From JANNVK01 sp031430435 (GTDB lineage: Bacteria; Acidobacteriota; Blastocatellia; Pyrinomonadales; Pyrinomonadaceae): 64,000 nucleotides of DNA. This document shows, in pieces, positions 43,123 through 51,774 of this stretch. The stretch is taken from assembly GCA_031430435.1 (NCBI GenBank), contig JANPBM010000044.1, positions 19,589-83,588 on the forward strand. The letters are read 5' to 3'. How positions within the stretch are numbered: the stretch's first letter is position 1; every line of letters begins with the position of its first letter. The notes below the pieces were generated by a model. The model was not told the DNA's origin, searched no databases, and saw only the letters and a program-made list of their open reading frames with translations. Both the position numbers and the translations under genes were made by a program.

Positions 43123-46062
43123 TTAAAATTCAAAACGCAAGGCAATTTGTATTCTTCGCGGGTCAAAAGCCGATGTGTATCTGCCGAAAGTTGCCGAAGT
43201 CATAACGTTATCAATCGCTTGGAAATTGGTTTGATTGAAGACGTTGAACATTTCGCCGCGAAGCTGAATTTTACGTTTTTCATCAATGCGAAAATCTTTT
43301 TGCAGAGACAAATTCCAGTCTGCAACGCTGTCGGTTCGTTGCGTATTTCTGCCGTATGTTCCGAAAGTATTCGTCGCCGGACGCAAATTTGTTGCGGTCA
43401 AACCTGTTGCGTAAGTTACTGCCGTTGCTTGGGTTGGCGTAAATATTAAACTTCCGTTAATTACATTCGGACGTTGATTATTTGTGCCGAGCGGCGTGTT
43501 AGTTCCAGTATAAATCGTGAACGGCTGACCACTTCTGAGCGTTGTAATTCCGCTGATTGTCCAACCGCCGAGCAATTTTCCGGCGAGATTATTTTGACGA
43601 AAAACAGGTAAACGATACGAATATGTGAATGTCAAAATCTGCGGAATATCAAAGTTTGAAACTCCGCGATCTAGAAAGCGGCGAGATTCGTCAAGCGGCG
43701 TGGCATCGCGTGCGAGATTTGTGTTTGCCGTAATTAAATCTGAAACTTCGTCAATAAATTTTGAATAAGTATAAGCGGCACGAACTTGAAAACTGTTCGT
43801 AAATCGTTGTGTGTAAGAGACTTGGAGTGAATTATAATTTGAATTGCCCGATGTTTCCAAAATATTTACCACACCGACGGTTGTGTCGGGACGCAAATTT
43901 TGGGCAAGTTGTTCGCCGCCGTTCGGACGGCGTGTACGTGAAAGTTTTCTGCCCAAATTACCGACATACGAAACTGTCAAACTTGATTGCGGGTTAAATA
44001 ATTCGCGTTCAACCGAAAGGCTTAAATGTTGCGAATATGGCGTTGCCGTATCTTTGTTCGGAATAACCAAACCGCTTGGCAAGCCTGTTGCGGCAGTTGC
44101 AAGCAAGTTTGGAAATGTCGGATTAACCGCTGTAAAACTTTGGATAAACGGCGGATTGAAACGAGTTAAGCCCAAAAAAGTGGTTTCGACAACATTGTAA
44201 TAAATTCCGTAACCGCCGCGAATAACTGTTTTCGGTAACGCTTCCCACGCAAAACCGAAACGTGGCACAAAGTTGTTTTTATCGTTTTCAAGCAGATTTT
44301 TTGCTTCTAATTTGTTGTCAACTTCACGCGGTGCGGTGAAAACTTCGTAACGCAAACCGAGATTCAAGGTAAAATTCGGTCGAATTTTCCAATCGTCTTG
44401 AGCGTAAAGTGAAATTTCTTTGCGTCGCAAACCGAGTTGCGGATTGCCGACATTTCGCGTGTAAGTTTGCGGCGTTCCAGCAAGAAATTGAGCAATCGAA
44501 TTAAACGTCAAAGTCCCGCGAAAGCTGTTGTCCACATTTCCGCCGTTTACTTTAATCGAACGATAATTTCCGCCGAATTTGAACGTATGATTACTGCGAA
44601 GATACGTTAAATCATTGCTGAGATTGGTGTTATTTTGAAAATTATTGCCGAAGAGAAACGCGGGAATTCCGAGCGTTTGCAAACCTGTTACGCGAAGCGT
44701 TCCGAGTTCGCCGTTAATTGCCGGATTGCCCAAAAGTTTCGGATTTGCGTCTGCAAAATTATCTTGCTCAACTTGGCGATTGTAACCAAGCCGCAATTCA
44801 TTGATAGTTTTCGGCGAAAAACTCCATGTGTGTTGAAGCGTTAAACCCGCAGTTCGCCTGTTTCCGGGAGCGGCACTTGTCAAAATACTTCCCACGCCAA
44901 ATTGATTTCGCTGTGATTTTGTATCCGAACCGCGAAACATTAAACGTTGCGAATTATTAATTTGCCAATCGGTGCGAAGCAGATAAGTGTATTGATTTGT
45001 TGAAGATGGAACTCCTTGCGAGATCAAACCGCCGCGAGTCGCAGTTGTCGGAAAAAGAGCAGCAAGCGCAGCAGTATTCGGATTAGCCGATAATTTATCT
45101 GCCGCCGTTAGACCCTGATAAATACTCGGATTTGTGCCGCGAATGCGAAAAGTTTCAAATTGTCCGAATGCCCAAAATTTGTTTTTTACAATCGGCGTTC
45201 CAATGGTAAAACCTGCCAAATTTGAGAGGTTTACGGGTTTTTCACCTTGAAAAAAATTGCGAGCCGAAAGAGCTGAATTATTGTGATACCAAAACGCCGA
45301 ACCGCGAATTTGATTAGTTCCCGATTTCGTGACGAGATTGACGATTCCGCCCGAATTTCTGCCGTATTCGGCTTTCGCATTGTGCGTAATTATCTCGAAA
45401 CTTTGCACGGCTTCTTGCGAAATAATTTGCTCCGTTACACCGCGACCCGAAATCAAACCGGTATTTGCATCGGTATTATCGACCGAATCAACCAAATAAT
45501 TGTTTGAACGCGGACGATTTCCGGACACGGCAAACGGTGCGTGTGCCTGAGTTGTAACCGCCACACCCGGAACAGTTCGGGCTTGAGCGTAAAAATTTCT
45601 GCCTTGTCCGCCCGCCTGAACAGGTAAATCGTTCATTTCTTCGGTCGAAAAAGAACGCGATTGTTTCATGTTATCGGTCTGCAAAAGCCGATAATTACTG
45701 CGGTCATCAATTTCGACAACTTCTTTTTTGGTCAAAACATCAAGCTTTATTTCAACATTTGCCGTTTCGCCGACTTTGACCGAAATGTTTTTGACGGTCG
45801 TTAAATTAAAACCGCTTGCTTCAATTTTTATTTGATAAACCGATGGTTCGAGCGTTGTGAATCTGAAATTTCCGCTCTCGTTTGACTGCAAATTGATTGA
45901 AAAACCACGCAACGAATCAGAAACCGTAACCTTTGCATTCGGAATAATTGCACCGTTTTGGTCAGAAATTGTTCCCGAAATTGTGCCTTTTGTATTTTGA
46001 GCAAAAGCGAAACTCGAAAGTAAAATAACCGTAAAAATACTGAATATAATTTGTTTGAACAT
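43123..46062 (-). CDS. TonB-dependent receptor, Oar/carboxypeptidase-like-domain type
   Basis: 979 residues. Signal peptide (KQIIFSIFTVILLSSFAFAQ), carboxypeptidase-regulatory-like domain ~22-105 (TISGTISDQNGAIIPNAKVTVSD), a plug with AHAPFAVSGNRPRSNNYLVDSVDNTD and AEYGRNSGGIVNLVTKSGTNQIRGSAFWY, then a 22-strand-type barrel ending in an aromatic residue (RIQIALRFEF). Such Oar-like receptors are abundant in Acidobacteriota. Good ribosome site GGGAGGAAA. Substrate unknown; the PepSY neighbour hints at metal or siderophore uptake. Confidence 0.92.
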   Translation of the reverse strand: MFKQIIFSIFTVILLSSFAFAQNTKGTISGTISDQNGAIIPNAKVTVSDSLRGFSINLQSNESGNFRFTTLEPSVYQIKIEASGFNLTTVKNISVKVGETANVEIKLDVLTKKEVVEIDDRSNYRLLQTDNMKQSRSFSTEEMNDLPVQAGGQGRNFYAQARTVPGVAVTTQAHAPFAVSGNRPRSNNYLVDSVDNTDANTGLISGRGVTEQIISQEAVQSFEIITHNAKAEYGRNSGGIVNLVTKSGTNQIRGSAFWYHNNSALSARNFFQGEKPVNLSNLAGFTIGTPIVKNKFWAFGQFETFRIRGTNPSIYQGLTAADKLSANPNTAALAALFPTTATRGGLISQGVPSSTNQYTYLLRTDWQINNSQRLMFRGSDTKSQRNQFGVGSILTSAAPGNRRTAGLTLQHTWSFSPKTINELRLGYNRQVEQDNFADANPKLLGNPAINGELGTLRVTGLQTLGIPAFLFGNNFQNNTNLSNDLTYLRSNHTFKFGGNYRSIKVNGGNVDNSFRGTLTFNSIAQFLAGTPQTYTRNVGNPQLGLRRKEISLYAQDDWKIRPNFTLNLGLRYEVFTAPREVDNKLEAKNLLENDKNNFVPRFGFAWEALPKTVIRGGYGIYYNVVETTFLGLTRFNPPFIQSFTAVNPTFPNLLATAATGLPSGLVIPNKDTATPYSQHLSLSVERELFNPQSSLTVSYVGNLGRKLSRTRRPNGGEQLAQNLRPDTTVGVVNILETSGNSNYNSLQVSYTQRFTNSFQVRAAYTYSKFIDEVSDLITANTNLARDATPLDESRRFLDRGVSNFDIPQILTFTYSYRLPVFRQNNLAGKLLGGWTISGITTLRSGQPFTIYTGTNTPLGTNNQRPNVINGSLIFTPTQATAVTYATGLTATNLRPATNTFGTYGRNTQRTDSVADWNLSLQKDFRIDEKRKIQLRGEMFNVFNQTNFQAIDNVMTSATFGRYTSAFDPRRIQIALRFEF

Positions 46063-46147
46063 TGTAAATTTCCTCCCGAAATTTAAAGAAAAATGACGAA
46101 AAGCACATATAAATTGTGCGTAAAAAAAGTTTAATTTTGCTTTGAAT

Positions 46148-46705
46148 TTAAGAGAAAATCGGCGGAGAACGCGGATTGATATTGCGTGAGATTTCGGTTA
46201 AATCGCGCGTGATTTGAAAGTCGAATTTGCAGGATTTATTGTAATTCGGCGGACGTGAAAGTTGCGGCAAAGTCAGTTTTACGAGTCGCGGTTTGATAAA
46301 ATCGCGGTGGAAATTATTTGCCGCCGTTTCAAACTTCGTCTGTTTTGAAACTTCGCCGTTTGGTAAATTCGGGAAATTATTTATCAACACTTGCTTGCCT
46401 TTTTCAAGATAATCAAACAATAAATTTTCCGTAACTCTTTGCGATGCAATGGTTTTTAACGAAAGTTCGGCAATTAACTCGGCTTTCTTTTTGTCGGTCG
46501 CGCAAATATTTTTGAAAGTATCGTTTTCCGAAATTTTTTCGATATTTGTTTTTACCCAAGTTTTTTGCAACGGACAATAAACTGAATTTACGCTTTCGCG
46601 CGGGTTATGCGGATGAATGAAATTTGCGGAAAATAAGGCGAACAAAAAGCACAGGCAAAAAACTTTGCCCGAAATTGTATTAAATTTACTTGCTTGCTTC
46701 GACAT
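46148..46705 (-). CDS. Small secreted protein upstream of receptor operon, unknown
   Basis: 185 residues. Hydrophobic segment KVFCLCFLFALFSANFIHPHNP acts as a signal. Two Cys (VYCPLQKTW and NICATDKKK) could form a disulfide. The final third is basic and Pro-rich (KPRLVKLTLPQLSRPPNYN). No family recognised. It begins the likely operon with the receptor and PepSY genes, with an 85-bp gap to the receptor. Confidence 0.6.
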   Translation of the reverse strand: MSKQASKFNTISGKVFCLCFLFALFSANFIHPHNPRESVNSVYCPLQKTWVKTNIEKISENDTFKNICATDKKKAELIAELSLKTIASQRVTENLLFDYLEKGKQVLINNFPNLPNGEVSKQTKFETAANNFHRDFIKPRLVKLTLPQLSRPPNYNKSCKFDFQITRDLTEISRNINPRSPPIFS

Positions 46706-46916
46706 TGTAAAAGTTTATAATTGCATCGGTAAACAAATTTTTCAAGCGCAAACATGATTTTACGACAAATCAAACAATCTGTCGCAAACGATATTCGACG
46801 CGGCAGATTACAAATAAAAAGCGCGAAATTGTCATAAACCGGCTTTACTGTCGAGTTCATAAAGTCAAGAGAAAATTTATTGCCCGCTTAATTATAAACA
46901 ATCGGTTATCAAACAA
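46706..46916. other. Divergent intergenic region upstream of receptor operon and DUF790 gene
   Basis: About 210 bases with no gene. It must hold both promoters. I looked for a Fur-type box and for long inverted repeats and did not find one. Confidence 0.4.
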
Positions 46917-48140
46917 ATGTTGACTTCAGATTTAGCCATAAATTTTCGACGCGGCGACAAAGTTTTTCCGCGACTAATTGCCGCAAACGATCCGGATTAC
47001 TTGCGCGATGTTGCGTGTTTGGTCGAAATTTTGAACGAATTTATCGGCAAAAATCGCGGTGAATTGGAACGTGAATTAGAAGAGTACATCGGCACCGGCA
47101 CAGATTTCAAAATTCTTCGCGGATTTATCAAATTGCTTGACGATCGTTGCAAATTTGCGACTTCGAGCGTTGCCGAACCTTCGGAAATTCGACGAAAAGT
47201 TTTTCTTGAAGCGAAAAAATTTCAGCCTGTTTTTCCGAATTCTCCGCAACGAAGCGAGGTTTTATTAAACGTTGCAACGTCCTTGAACACAGATGCAAAT
47301 ACAATCGAATCAAACCTTTACGCGGATTTATCGGCTCAACAAAAGTTAATTTCGTTTGATGAAATTACGCCGAAAGATTTGCTTAATCGCTATAATTTGG
47401 CGCAAGCGCAGGCGTTGCTTTATAAATGCGTCGAGATGCGAATTTGGGTTGAGCCGAGTTCCGACAAGGCAAATTATCGGGCGATTTTCGGTTGGATAAA
47501 GCATTTTAATTTGATTCATTCGGTTGCCGGAAACGCCGAAAACGGCTACGAAATAACGCTCACGGGCGCGGCTTCGTTGTTTCATCGTTCGCAAAAATAC
47601 GGAGTTCAAATGTCGGTTTTTTTGCCCGCGTTATTGTTGTGTTCAGGCTGGAAAATGTCGGCGGAAGTTACGCAAAAATTCGGCGGAAATTTATTTTACG
47701 AACTTTCAAGCAACCAAAATGAATTGAATTCGTGTTATTTTGAAGACACGGAATTTGAAAATCCTTCGCTCGAAAAACTCGAAAAAGACTGGGAAAAATC
47801 AAAAACGACTTGGCGATTAGAGGAAAATAAAGCGGTCGTCGATTTAGGTAAAATCGTATTTATTCCCGATTTTACGCTGACTTCGCCCGATAACGAAAAG
47901 ATTTATTTGGACGTTTTAGGTTTTTGGACTCCGAAAAGTTTGCAGCAACGATTAGATGAATTTCGTTCGATAAATTTCGACAAATTTATTATTGCCGTCA
48001 GCCGGGAACTTTGCGGAAGTCGCGAAGAATCGACAAGCACATCAGAAAATGTTCTGTTTTTCAAATCGTCGCTCAAACCTTTTGCTGTCGAAGAAACCGC
48101 CGAGAAAATCGTGAAACGCGACCAAAATTCCGCTTCATAA
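46917..48140 (+). CDS. DUF790 (Bax1-like) nuclease-type protein
   Basis: 407 residues. Begins MLTSDLAINFRRGDKVFPRLI, the typical DUF790 start, followed by VACLVEILNEFIGKNRGELERELEEYIG and a middle with RYNLAQAQALLYKCVEMRIWV. The C-terminal part (VFIPDFTLTSPDNEKIYLDVLGFWTPKSLQQRLDEF) has the PDF-T...LDVLGFWT pattern of a restriction-endonuclease-like fold. In archaea, Bax1 is paired with the helicase XPB. No helicase gene is next to this one. Confidence 0.83.
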   Translation: MLTSDLAINFRRGDKVFPRLIAANDPDYLRDVACLVEILNEFIGKNRGELERELEEYIGTGTDFKILRGFIKLLDDRCKFATSSVAEPSEIRRKVFLEAKKFQPVFPNSPQRSEVLLNVATSLNTDANTIESNLYADLSAQQKLISFDEITPKDLLNRYNLAQAQALLYKCVEMRIWVEPSSDKANYRAIFGWIKHFNLIHSVAGNAENGYEITLTGAASLFHRSQKYGVQMSVFLPALLLCSGWKMSAEVTQKFGGNLFYELSSNQNELNSCYFEDTEFENPSLEKLEKDWEKSKTTWRLEENKAVVDLGKIVFIPDFTLTSPDNEKIYLDVLGFWTPKSLQQRLDEFRSINFDKFIIAVSRELCGSREESTSTSENVLFFKSSLKPFAVEETAEKIVKRDQNSAS

Positions 48141-48201
48141 AAAACAATGTTACAATCAGTTCAAGTTTTATAAAACCAATCTTTTTAACGATTAAACCCG
48201 A

Positions 48202-49431
48202 ATGACAATCGAAGTTACTTCAAATAATCCGGTTGTAAAAGCCATTATTGCCCAAACCGCGCCGCGTCCCGCCCAACTCGCGGCGGCTCGCGGGGCATTG
48301 CCTTTGCCGCAAGCCGATTTGCTTGAAGCCTTAGTGTTTTTGTTGAAAAGCAACGATGCCGAACTTGCAAATTCCGCCCGGCAAACGCTTGGTTCACAAA
48401 CGACCGAAGACCTTTTAACGCTTGCCGAATCAAAAGAAATCTCGCCGAATATTTTGGCGTATCTGGCTGAAAACAAAGAGATTCCGCACGCCATTCACGA
48501 ACAAATCGTACTTAATCCGAATACGCCGAACGATTCGATTGTCAATCTTGCAAAAAATACGGCGGACGGAAGTTTGCTCGAACTGATTTCGTTTAATCAG
48601 CAACGGTTGATCGGCGTTCCCGAACTGATTGACATTATTCTCAAAAATCCTTCGCGCACGCCCGAAGCCGAACGTCGCGTAACAGAAACAAAGCGTGAGT
48701 TTTTTGAAAAAGAACGCGGAGCAAAACAAATTGCGGACGAACTGCGGGCGAGAGGACAAGAAGCGGCGGCGGAATTTGTCGAACAAGCCGAATTTATCGA
48801 GGAAATCGTCGAGGTGGAAACCGTCGGAAAATTGACGGTCGATGATGTGATGTTTTTGGCAAATTACATCGAAGTTCCGGATGCCGAACTTGACGATTCT
48901 TGGCTTTCGCTTGAATACATCGAGGAAATTTACGAAGAAACCGAAGAGCAACGCGAAGCCAACGTCAAAAAAATTATCGGTGAATTAAAAATCGACGGCG
49001 ATGAAGTTACGTCCGAAAGAGTTTCGATGATTCAGAAAATAATGGGCTTAAAGATGAAAGATCGCATCAAATATGCCATGAAAGGCGACCGCGAAGTTCG
49101 CACAATTTTGATTCGTGATGCAAATCGACTTGTCTGCACGGCGGTTGTCCAAAATAATCGAATCACCGAACAGGAAGTCGAGAAAATCGCGGCAATGCGA
49201 ACAGTTCCCGAAGATGTTTTGCGGCAAATTGCCATCAATCGCAATTTTGCCCGAAGTTATGCGATTTCTCATAATCTCGCCCGCAATCCGCGAACGCCGA
49301 TTTCTCACGTTTTTACGATTTTAACTCGTTTGCAAACAAGAGATTTGCAGGCAATGTCAAAGAATCGAAACATTCCGGATGCCGTTCGTCGCCAAGCTCT
49401 TCGTTTTGCAGAAGCGCGCGGAGGACGTTAG
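48202..49431 (+). CDS. Helical-repeat protein of unknown function
   Basis: 409 residues with no signal or membrane helix. The N-terminal half holds short helical pairs reminiscent of HEAT or leucine-rich-variant repeats (DLLEALVFLLKSNDAELANSARQTL, ISPNILAYLAENKEIPHAIHEQIVLNPNTPNDSIV). An acidic spacer (EEIVEVETVGKL) follows, then a conserved-looking C-terminal half (MKDRIKYAMKGDREVRTILIRDANRLVCTAVVQNNRITEQEV). The end is NPRTPISHVFTILTRLQTRDLQAMSKNRNIPD. I recognise no characterised family. A scaffold role is plausible but unproven. Confidence 0.65.
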   Translation: MTIEVTSNNPVVKAIIAQTAPRPAQLAAARGALPLPQADLLEALVFLLKSNDAELANSARQTLGSQTTEDLLTLAESKEISPNILAYLAENKEIPHAIHEQIVLNPNTPNDSIVNLAKNTADGSLLELISFNQQRLIGVPELIDIILKNPSRTPEAERRVTETKREFFEKERGAKQIADELRARGQEAAAEFVEQAEFIEEIVEVETVGKLTVDDVMFLANYIEVPDAELDDSWLSLEYIEEIYEETEEQREANVKKIIGELKIDGDEVTSERVSMIQKIMGLKMKDRIKYAMKGDREVRTILIRDANRLVCTAVVQNNRITEQEVEKIAAMRTVPEDVLRQIAINRNFARSYAISHNLARNPRTPISHVFTILTRLQTRDLQAMSKNRNIPDAVRRQALRFAEARGGR

Positions 49432-49495
49432 GAAAGTTAAAAACTGAAAGTGAACGGCAAGAAATATCGGTGTTTTTAAAGATTCTGATTGCTTT

Positions 49496-50017
49496 TTATT
49501 TTTGTCGTTTCAGGTGTTTCACAATGTCGGCAAGTGCGGGAACGATGAAAATTGCACAGGCAAACCCTAAAATCGCGCCTGTGATTAAGCGTGAAACATG
49601 CGTATTCTCCCAAATACCAAAAAAGCCGAGCGAAAAATCGATTCCCATCGGAATCATTGCCAAAAACAGCCAAAATCGCGGAAACGGTTCGGTATTTTCT
49701 ATGTTGCGAAAAATCGGATAAACGATAAGTCCGAGAAAAAAGCCGAGATACACGCCGAAACATCTGGCACAAACCGCGAACGGAAATTCGTGATAATGAA
49801 AAGAACGACTGTTTATTTGATGGCAAATGTAGCTGAAGAATCGGTACGCAGGTTGTGAAATCGATTTTGTTCCGGTTGCTTCAAAAATCGGCGCGGAAAA
49901 TATCAGAAACAACCAGACGAACGCGATAAAGGTAAAAACGCCCCAAACCAACCGAGAATATGTTCGCAATTTCACGACCTCAGTTTGCGAAACATAGTTT
50001 TCGGCGGAAAGTTTCAT
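49496..50017 (-). CDS. DUF2085 membrane protein
   Basis: 173 residues. Signature CHQINSRSFHYHEFPFAVCARCFGVYLGFFLGL, with two His and three Cys that could bind metal. About four helices (GVFTFIAFVWLFLIFSAPIF, then YLGFFLGLIVYPIF, LFLAMIPMGIDFSLGFFG and TGAILGFACAIFIVPAL). Function unknown. Starts 3 bases after the Dabb gene stop, so cotranscribed. Confidence 0.88.
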   Translation of the reverse strand: MKLSAENYVSQTEVVKLRTYSRLVWGVFTFIAFVWLFLIFSAPIFEATGTKSISQPAYRFFSYICHQINSRSFHYHEFPFAVCARCFGVYLGFFLGLIVYPIFRNIENTEPFPRFWLFLAMIPMGIDFSLGFFGIWENTHVSRLITGAILGFACAIFIVPALADIVKHLKRQK

Positions 50018-50020
50018 AAG

Positions 50021-50311
50021 CTAATCAACGAAATCAACCGAGATGACCTTTTCGGAAACAGCTTTTCCAATCGCCGCAACTTCTTGGTGCGCGGCGTGAA
50101 CCGTATATTCGTCCAACGCTTTTTTATCGGCGAAAACTGCGACCAAACCTGTGTCAAACGAGCGGTCAAGATGCAAAATATCGCTCCCGACGCTCAGACT
50201 TTTTATGCAGTCAATTTCGTTTTTCAGGTTTTGTAGTCTTGCAACGTGGTTTTTTCGTTGTTCTTCGGTTGCTTCGGCGTTGTATTTCCAACAAACAATG
50301 TGTGTCAGCAT
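50021..50311 (-). CDS. Dabb-family stress-responsive alpha/beta barrel protein
   Basis: 96 residues. MLTHIVCWKYNAEATEEQRKNHVARLQNLKNEI with DILHLDRSFDTGLVAVFADKKALDEYTVHAAHQEVA and the end SEKVISVDFVD: the dimeric ferredoxin-like Dabb fold. Function in bacteria is unclear. Operon with the DUF2085 gene. Confidence 0.9.
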   Translation of the reverse strand: MLTHIVCWKYNAEATEEQRKNHVARLQNLKNEIDCIKSLSVGSDILHLDRSFDTGLVAVFADKKALDEYTVHAAHQEVAAIGKAVSEKVISVDFVD

Positions 50312-50367
50312 AATTTTTTGAATTCAAGGTTTAAGATTTTTGTCTGCTATTAATTTGAATCTTAAAT

Positions 50368-50817
50368 TTATCGTGATTCGCACCAATCTTTTGTAACTTT
50401 GTGGCGATATTCAAACATTTTTTCGAGCTTTGGCGTAACCAAAAACGGCGCAAACGGAACGCCGAGAAAACCGAACGGTGGTTCGAATTCGATTTCGTCG
50501 CGCAAAATCGCGCCTTTTTCGTGCGGTAAAACGATGTGTTGATGTCGCCAACGGCGAAACGGTCCCGAAAGTTGAATGTCTTCAAACATTTTCGGCGAAT
50601 CGAATTTTGTGTGTTCGGCAACCCATCGCACGGGAATTATTCCGAACAATTTTGTTTCGATAATTGCTTGCGAACCGATTTTTGAAATATCGGCTTTTTG
50701 GACAACTTTGACGGTTTCCCACGGCGGCGAAAGTCTTTCAAACGCATCGGGTTGCAAGTGAAAATTAAACACCCTTTCGGGCGTGGCATTGATGATTGTT
50801 TCTTTGATAAATTGCAT
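50368..50817 (-). CDS. SRPBCC/START-like ligand-binding protein
   Basis: 149 residues. MQFIKETIINATPERVFNFHLQPDAFERLSPPWETVKVV, RWVAEHTKF, FEDIQLSGPFRRWRHQHIVLPHEKGAILRDEIEFEPPFGFLGV: the SRPBCC helix-grip fold often labelled cell-division-inhibitor-like. Its ATG lies directly after the stop of the YggX-like gene. Confidence 0.85.
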   Translation of the reverse strand: MQFIKETIINATPERVFNFHLQPDAFERLSPPWETVKVVQKADISKIGSQAIIETKLFGIIPVRWVAEHTKFDSPKMFEDIQLSGPFRRWRHQHIVLPHEKGAILRDEIEFEPPFGFLGVPFAPFLVTPKLEKMFEYRHKVTKDWCESR

Positions 50818-51108
50818 TTACCAACTCACGTTTCCTTCTTTCGACGTATCGATTTGGGCAAGATTAACGCCTTCGTTATAAAAGAAAATCTTCATATTAT
50901 CAAACAAAAATTCGTGCGTGTCAGGATTTGAAACATCCAAACCAAAGTGATTTATCAGTTGATTTTGCTTTTGCAGCCAATCTTTCCAACAATTTTGACA
51001 ACATTCCGCTCCAATTTTTTGACCAAGTTCGGTCGGAATCGGAGCATAACCGATCGGTTCTGTTTTCTTTTCGCACTTTGCACACTTAAATCCGCCAAAT
51101 AATGCCAT
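50818..51108 (-). CDS. YggX-like (Fe(2+)-trafficking/oxidative damage protection) protein with zinc ribbon
   Basis: 96 residues. An N-terminal CAKC and a later CCQNC can bind a metal. The rest follows the YggX layout: PTELGQKI, WKDWLQKQNQLINHFGLDVSNPDTHEFLFDNMKIFFYNEG. In E. coli YggX protects Fe-S enzymes from oxidation and has no CxxC pair. The added ribbon is the unusual part. Directly abuts the SRPBCC gene. Confidence 0.75.
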   Translation of the reverse strand: MALFGGFKCAKCEKKTEPIGYAPIPTELGQKIGAECCQNCWKDWLQKQNQLINHFGLDVSNPDTHEFLFDNMKIFFYNEGVNLAQIDTSKEGNVSW

Positions 51109-51120
51109 AATTTCACCTAC

Positions 51121-51202
51121 TTTATTGATTCACTTTTTGATTTATTCATTAACTCATTGAAAATCTGCAATCCTGCAATGATTCAATGAATAAATGATTC
51201 AA
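51121..51202. repeat. Word-built imperfect inverted repeat (TTGATTTATTCATT words)
   Basis: TTGATTTATTCATTAACTCATTGA near 51138-51160 is mirrored by TCAATGAATAAATGATTCAA at 51183-51202. TTTATTCATT is shared exactly. It lies between the peroxiredoxin stop and the YggX-like gene start. Confidence 0.5.
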
Positions 51203-51213
51203 TCTTACAATTC

Positions 51214-51663
51214 CTAAACGTTTGCTTTTTTTATTTCCGCCAAAACATCCGAATCTTTCGGACGAAAAACGCTTAAACTTTCTACTTTGTGATAACTGAT
51301 TTTGCCGAGTTTATCAATGACGACAATCGCTCGCGCCGAACGTCCGGGAACCCAGGACTTGACGTTATACAAACTGACAACTTCGCCTTTTTCATCGGAT
51401 AAAAGCCGTAAAGTTAAGTTATATTGGTCGGCGAAACTTTTGTGCGAAACGCTTGAATCCGTTGAAATTCCGACAACTTCCGCACCCGTTGCTTTGTAAT
51501 CGCTCCAATTATCACGCACGGAACAAAGCTGTTTGGTGCAAACCGGCGTGTTATCGCCCGGATAAAATATCAACACGACAACCTTTCCGGCTTGGTCAGT
51601 CAGCGACCAATTTTCGCCGTTTCCGTCTTTTAGCGCAAAATGCGGGGCTTGTTTTCCAATCAT
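51214..51663 (-). CDS. Peroxiredoxin, AhpC/TSA (Bcp-like)
   Basis: 149 residues. PHFALKDGNGENWSLTDQAGKVVVLIFYPGDNTPVCTKQLCSVRDNW, with peroxidatic Cys in P-V-C-T and a resolving Cys five residues later, as in Bcp/PrxQ. ADQYNLTLRLLSDEKGEVVSLYNV follows. Reduces hydroperoxides. Normal cysteines throughout, no UGA. Confidence 0.9.
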   Translation of the reverse strand: MIGKQAPHFALKDGNGENWSLTDQAGKVVVLIFYPGDNTPVCTKQLCSVRDNWSDYKATGAEVVGISTDSSVSHKSFADQYNLTLRLLSDEKGEVVSLYNVKSWVPGRSARAIVVIDKLGKISYHKVESLSVFRPKDSDVLAEIKKANV

Positions 51664-51774
51664 TTATTCATCATAACATCAGGATTGAAACAAATTAAAA
51701 CACAAGTGCGCAAGGAGTCGGAGAAAAAAGTTGATTTCGGCTGAAATAAATGGGTTTCGGCAATTCCAATGTCA

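Noticed and set aside
51214..51663. Second selenoprotein in the peroxiredoxin
   Set aside because: Both active-site positions are normal Cys codons and no in-frame UGA is present.
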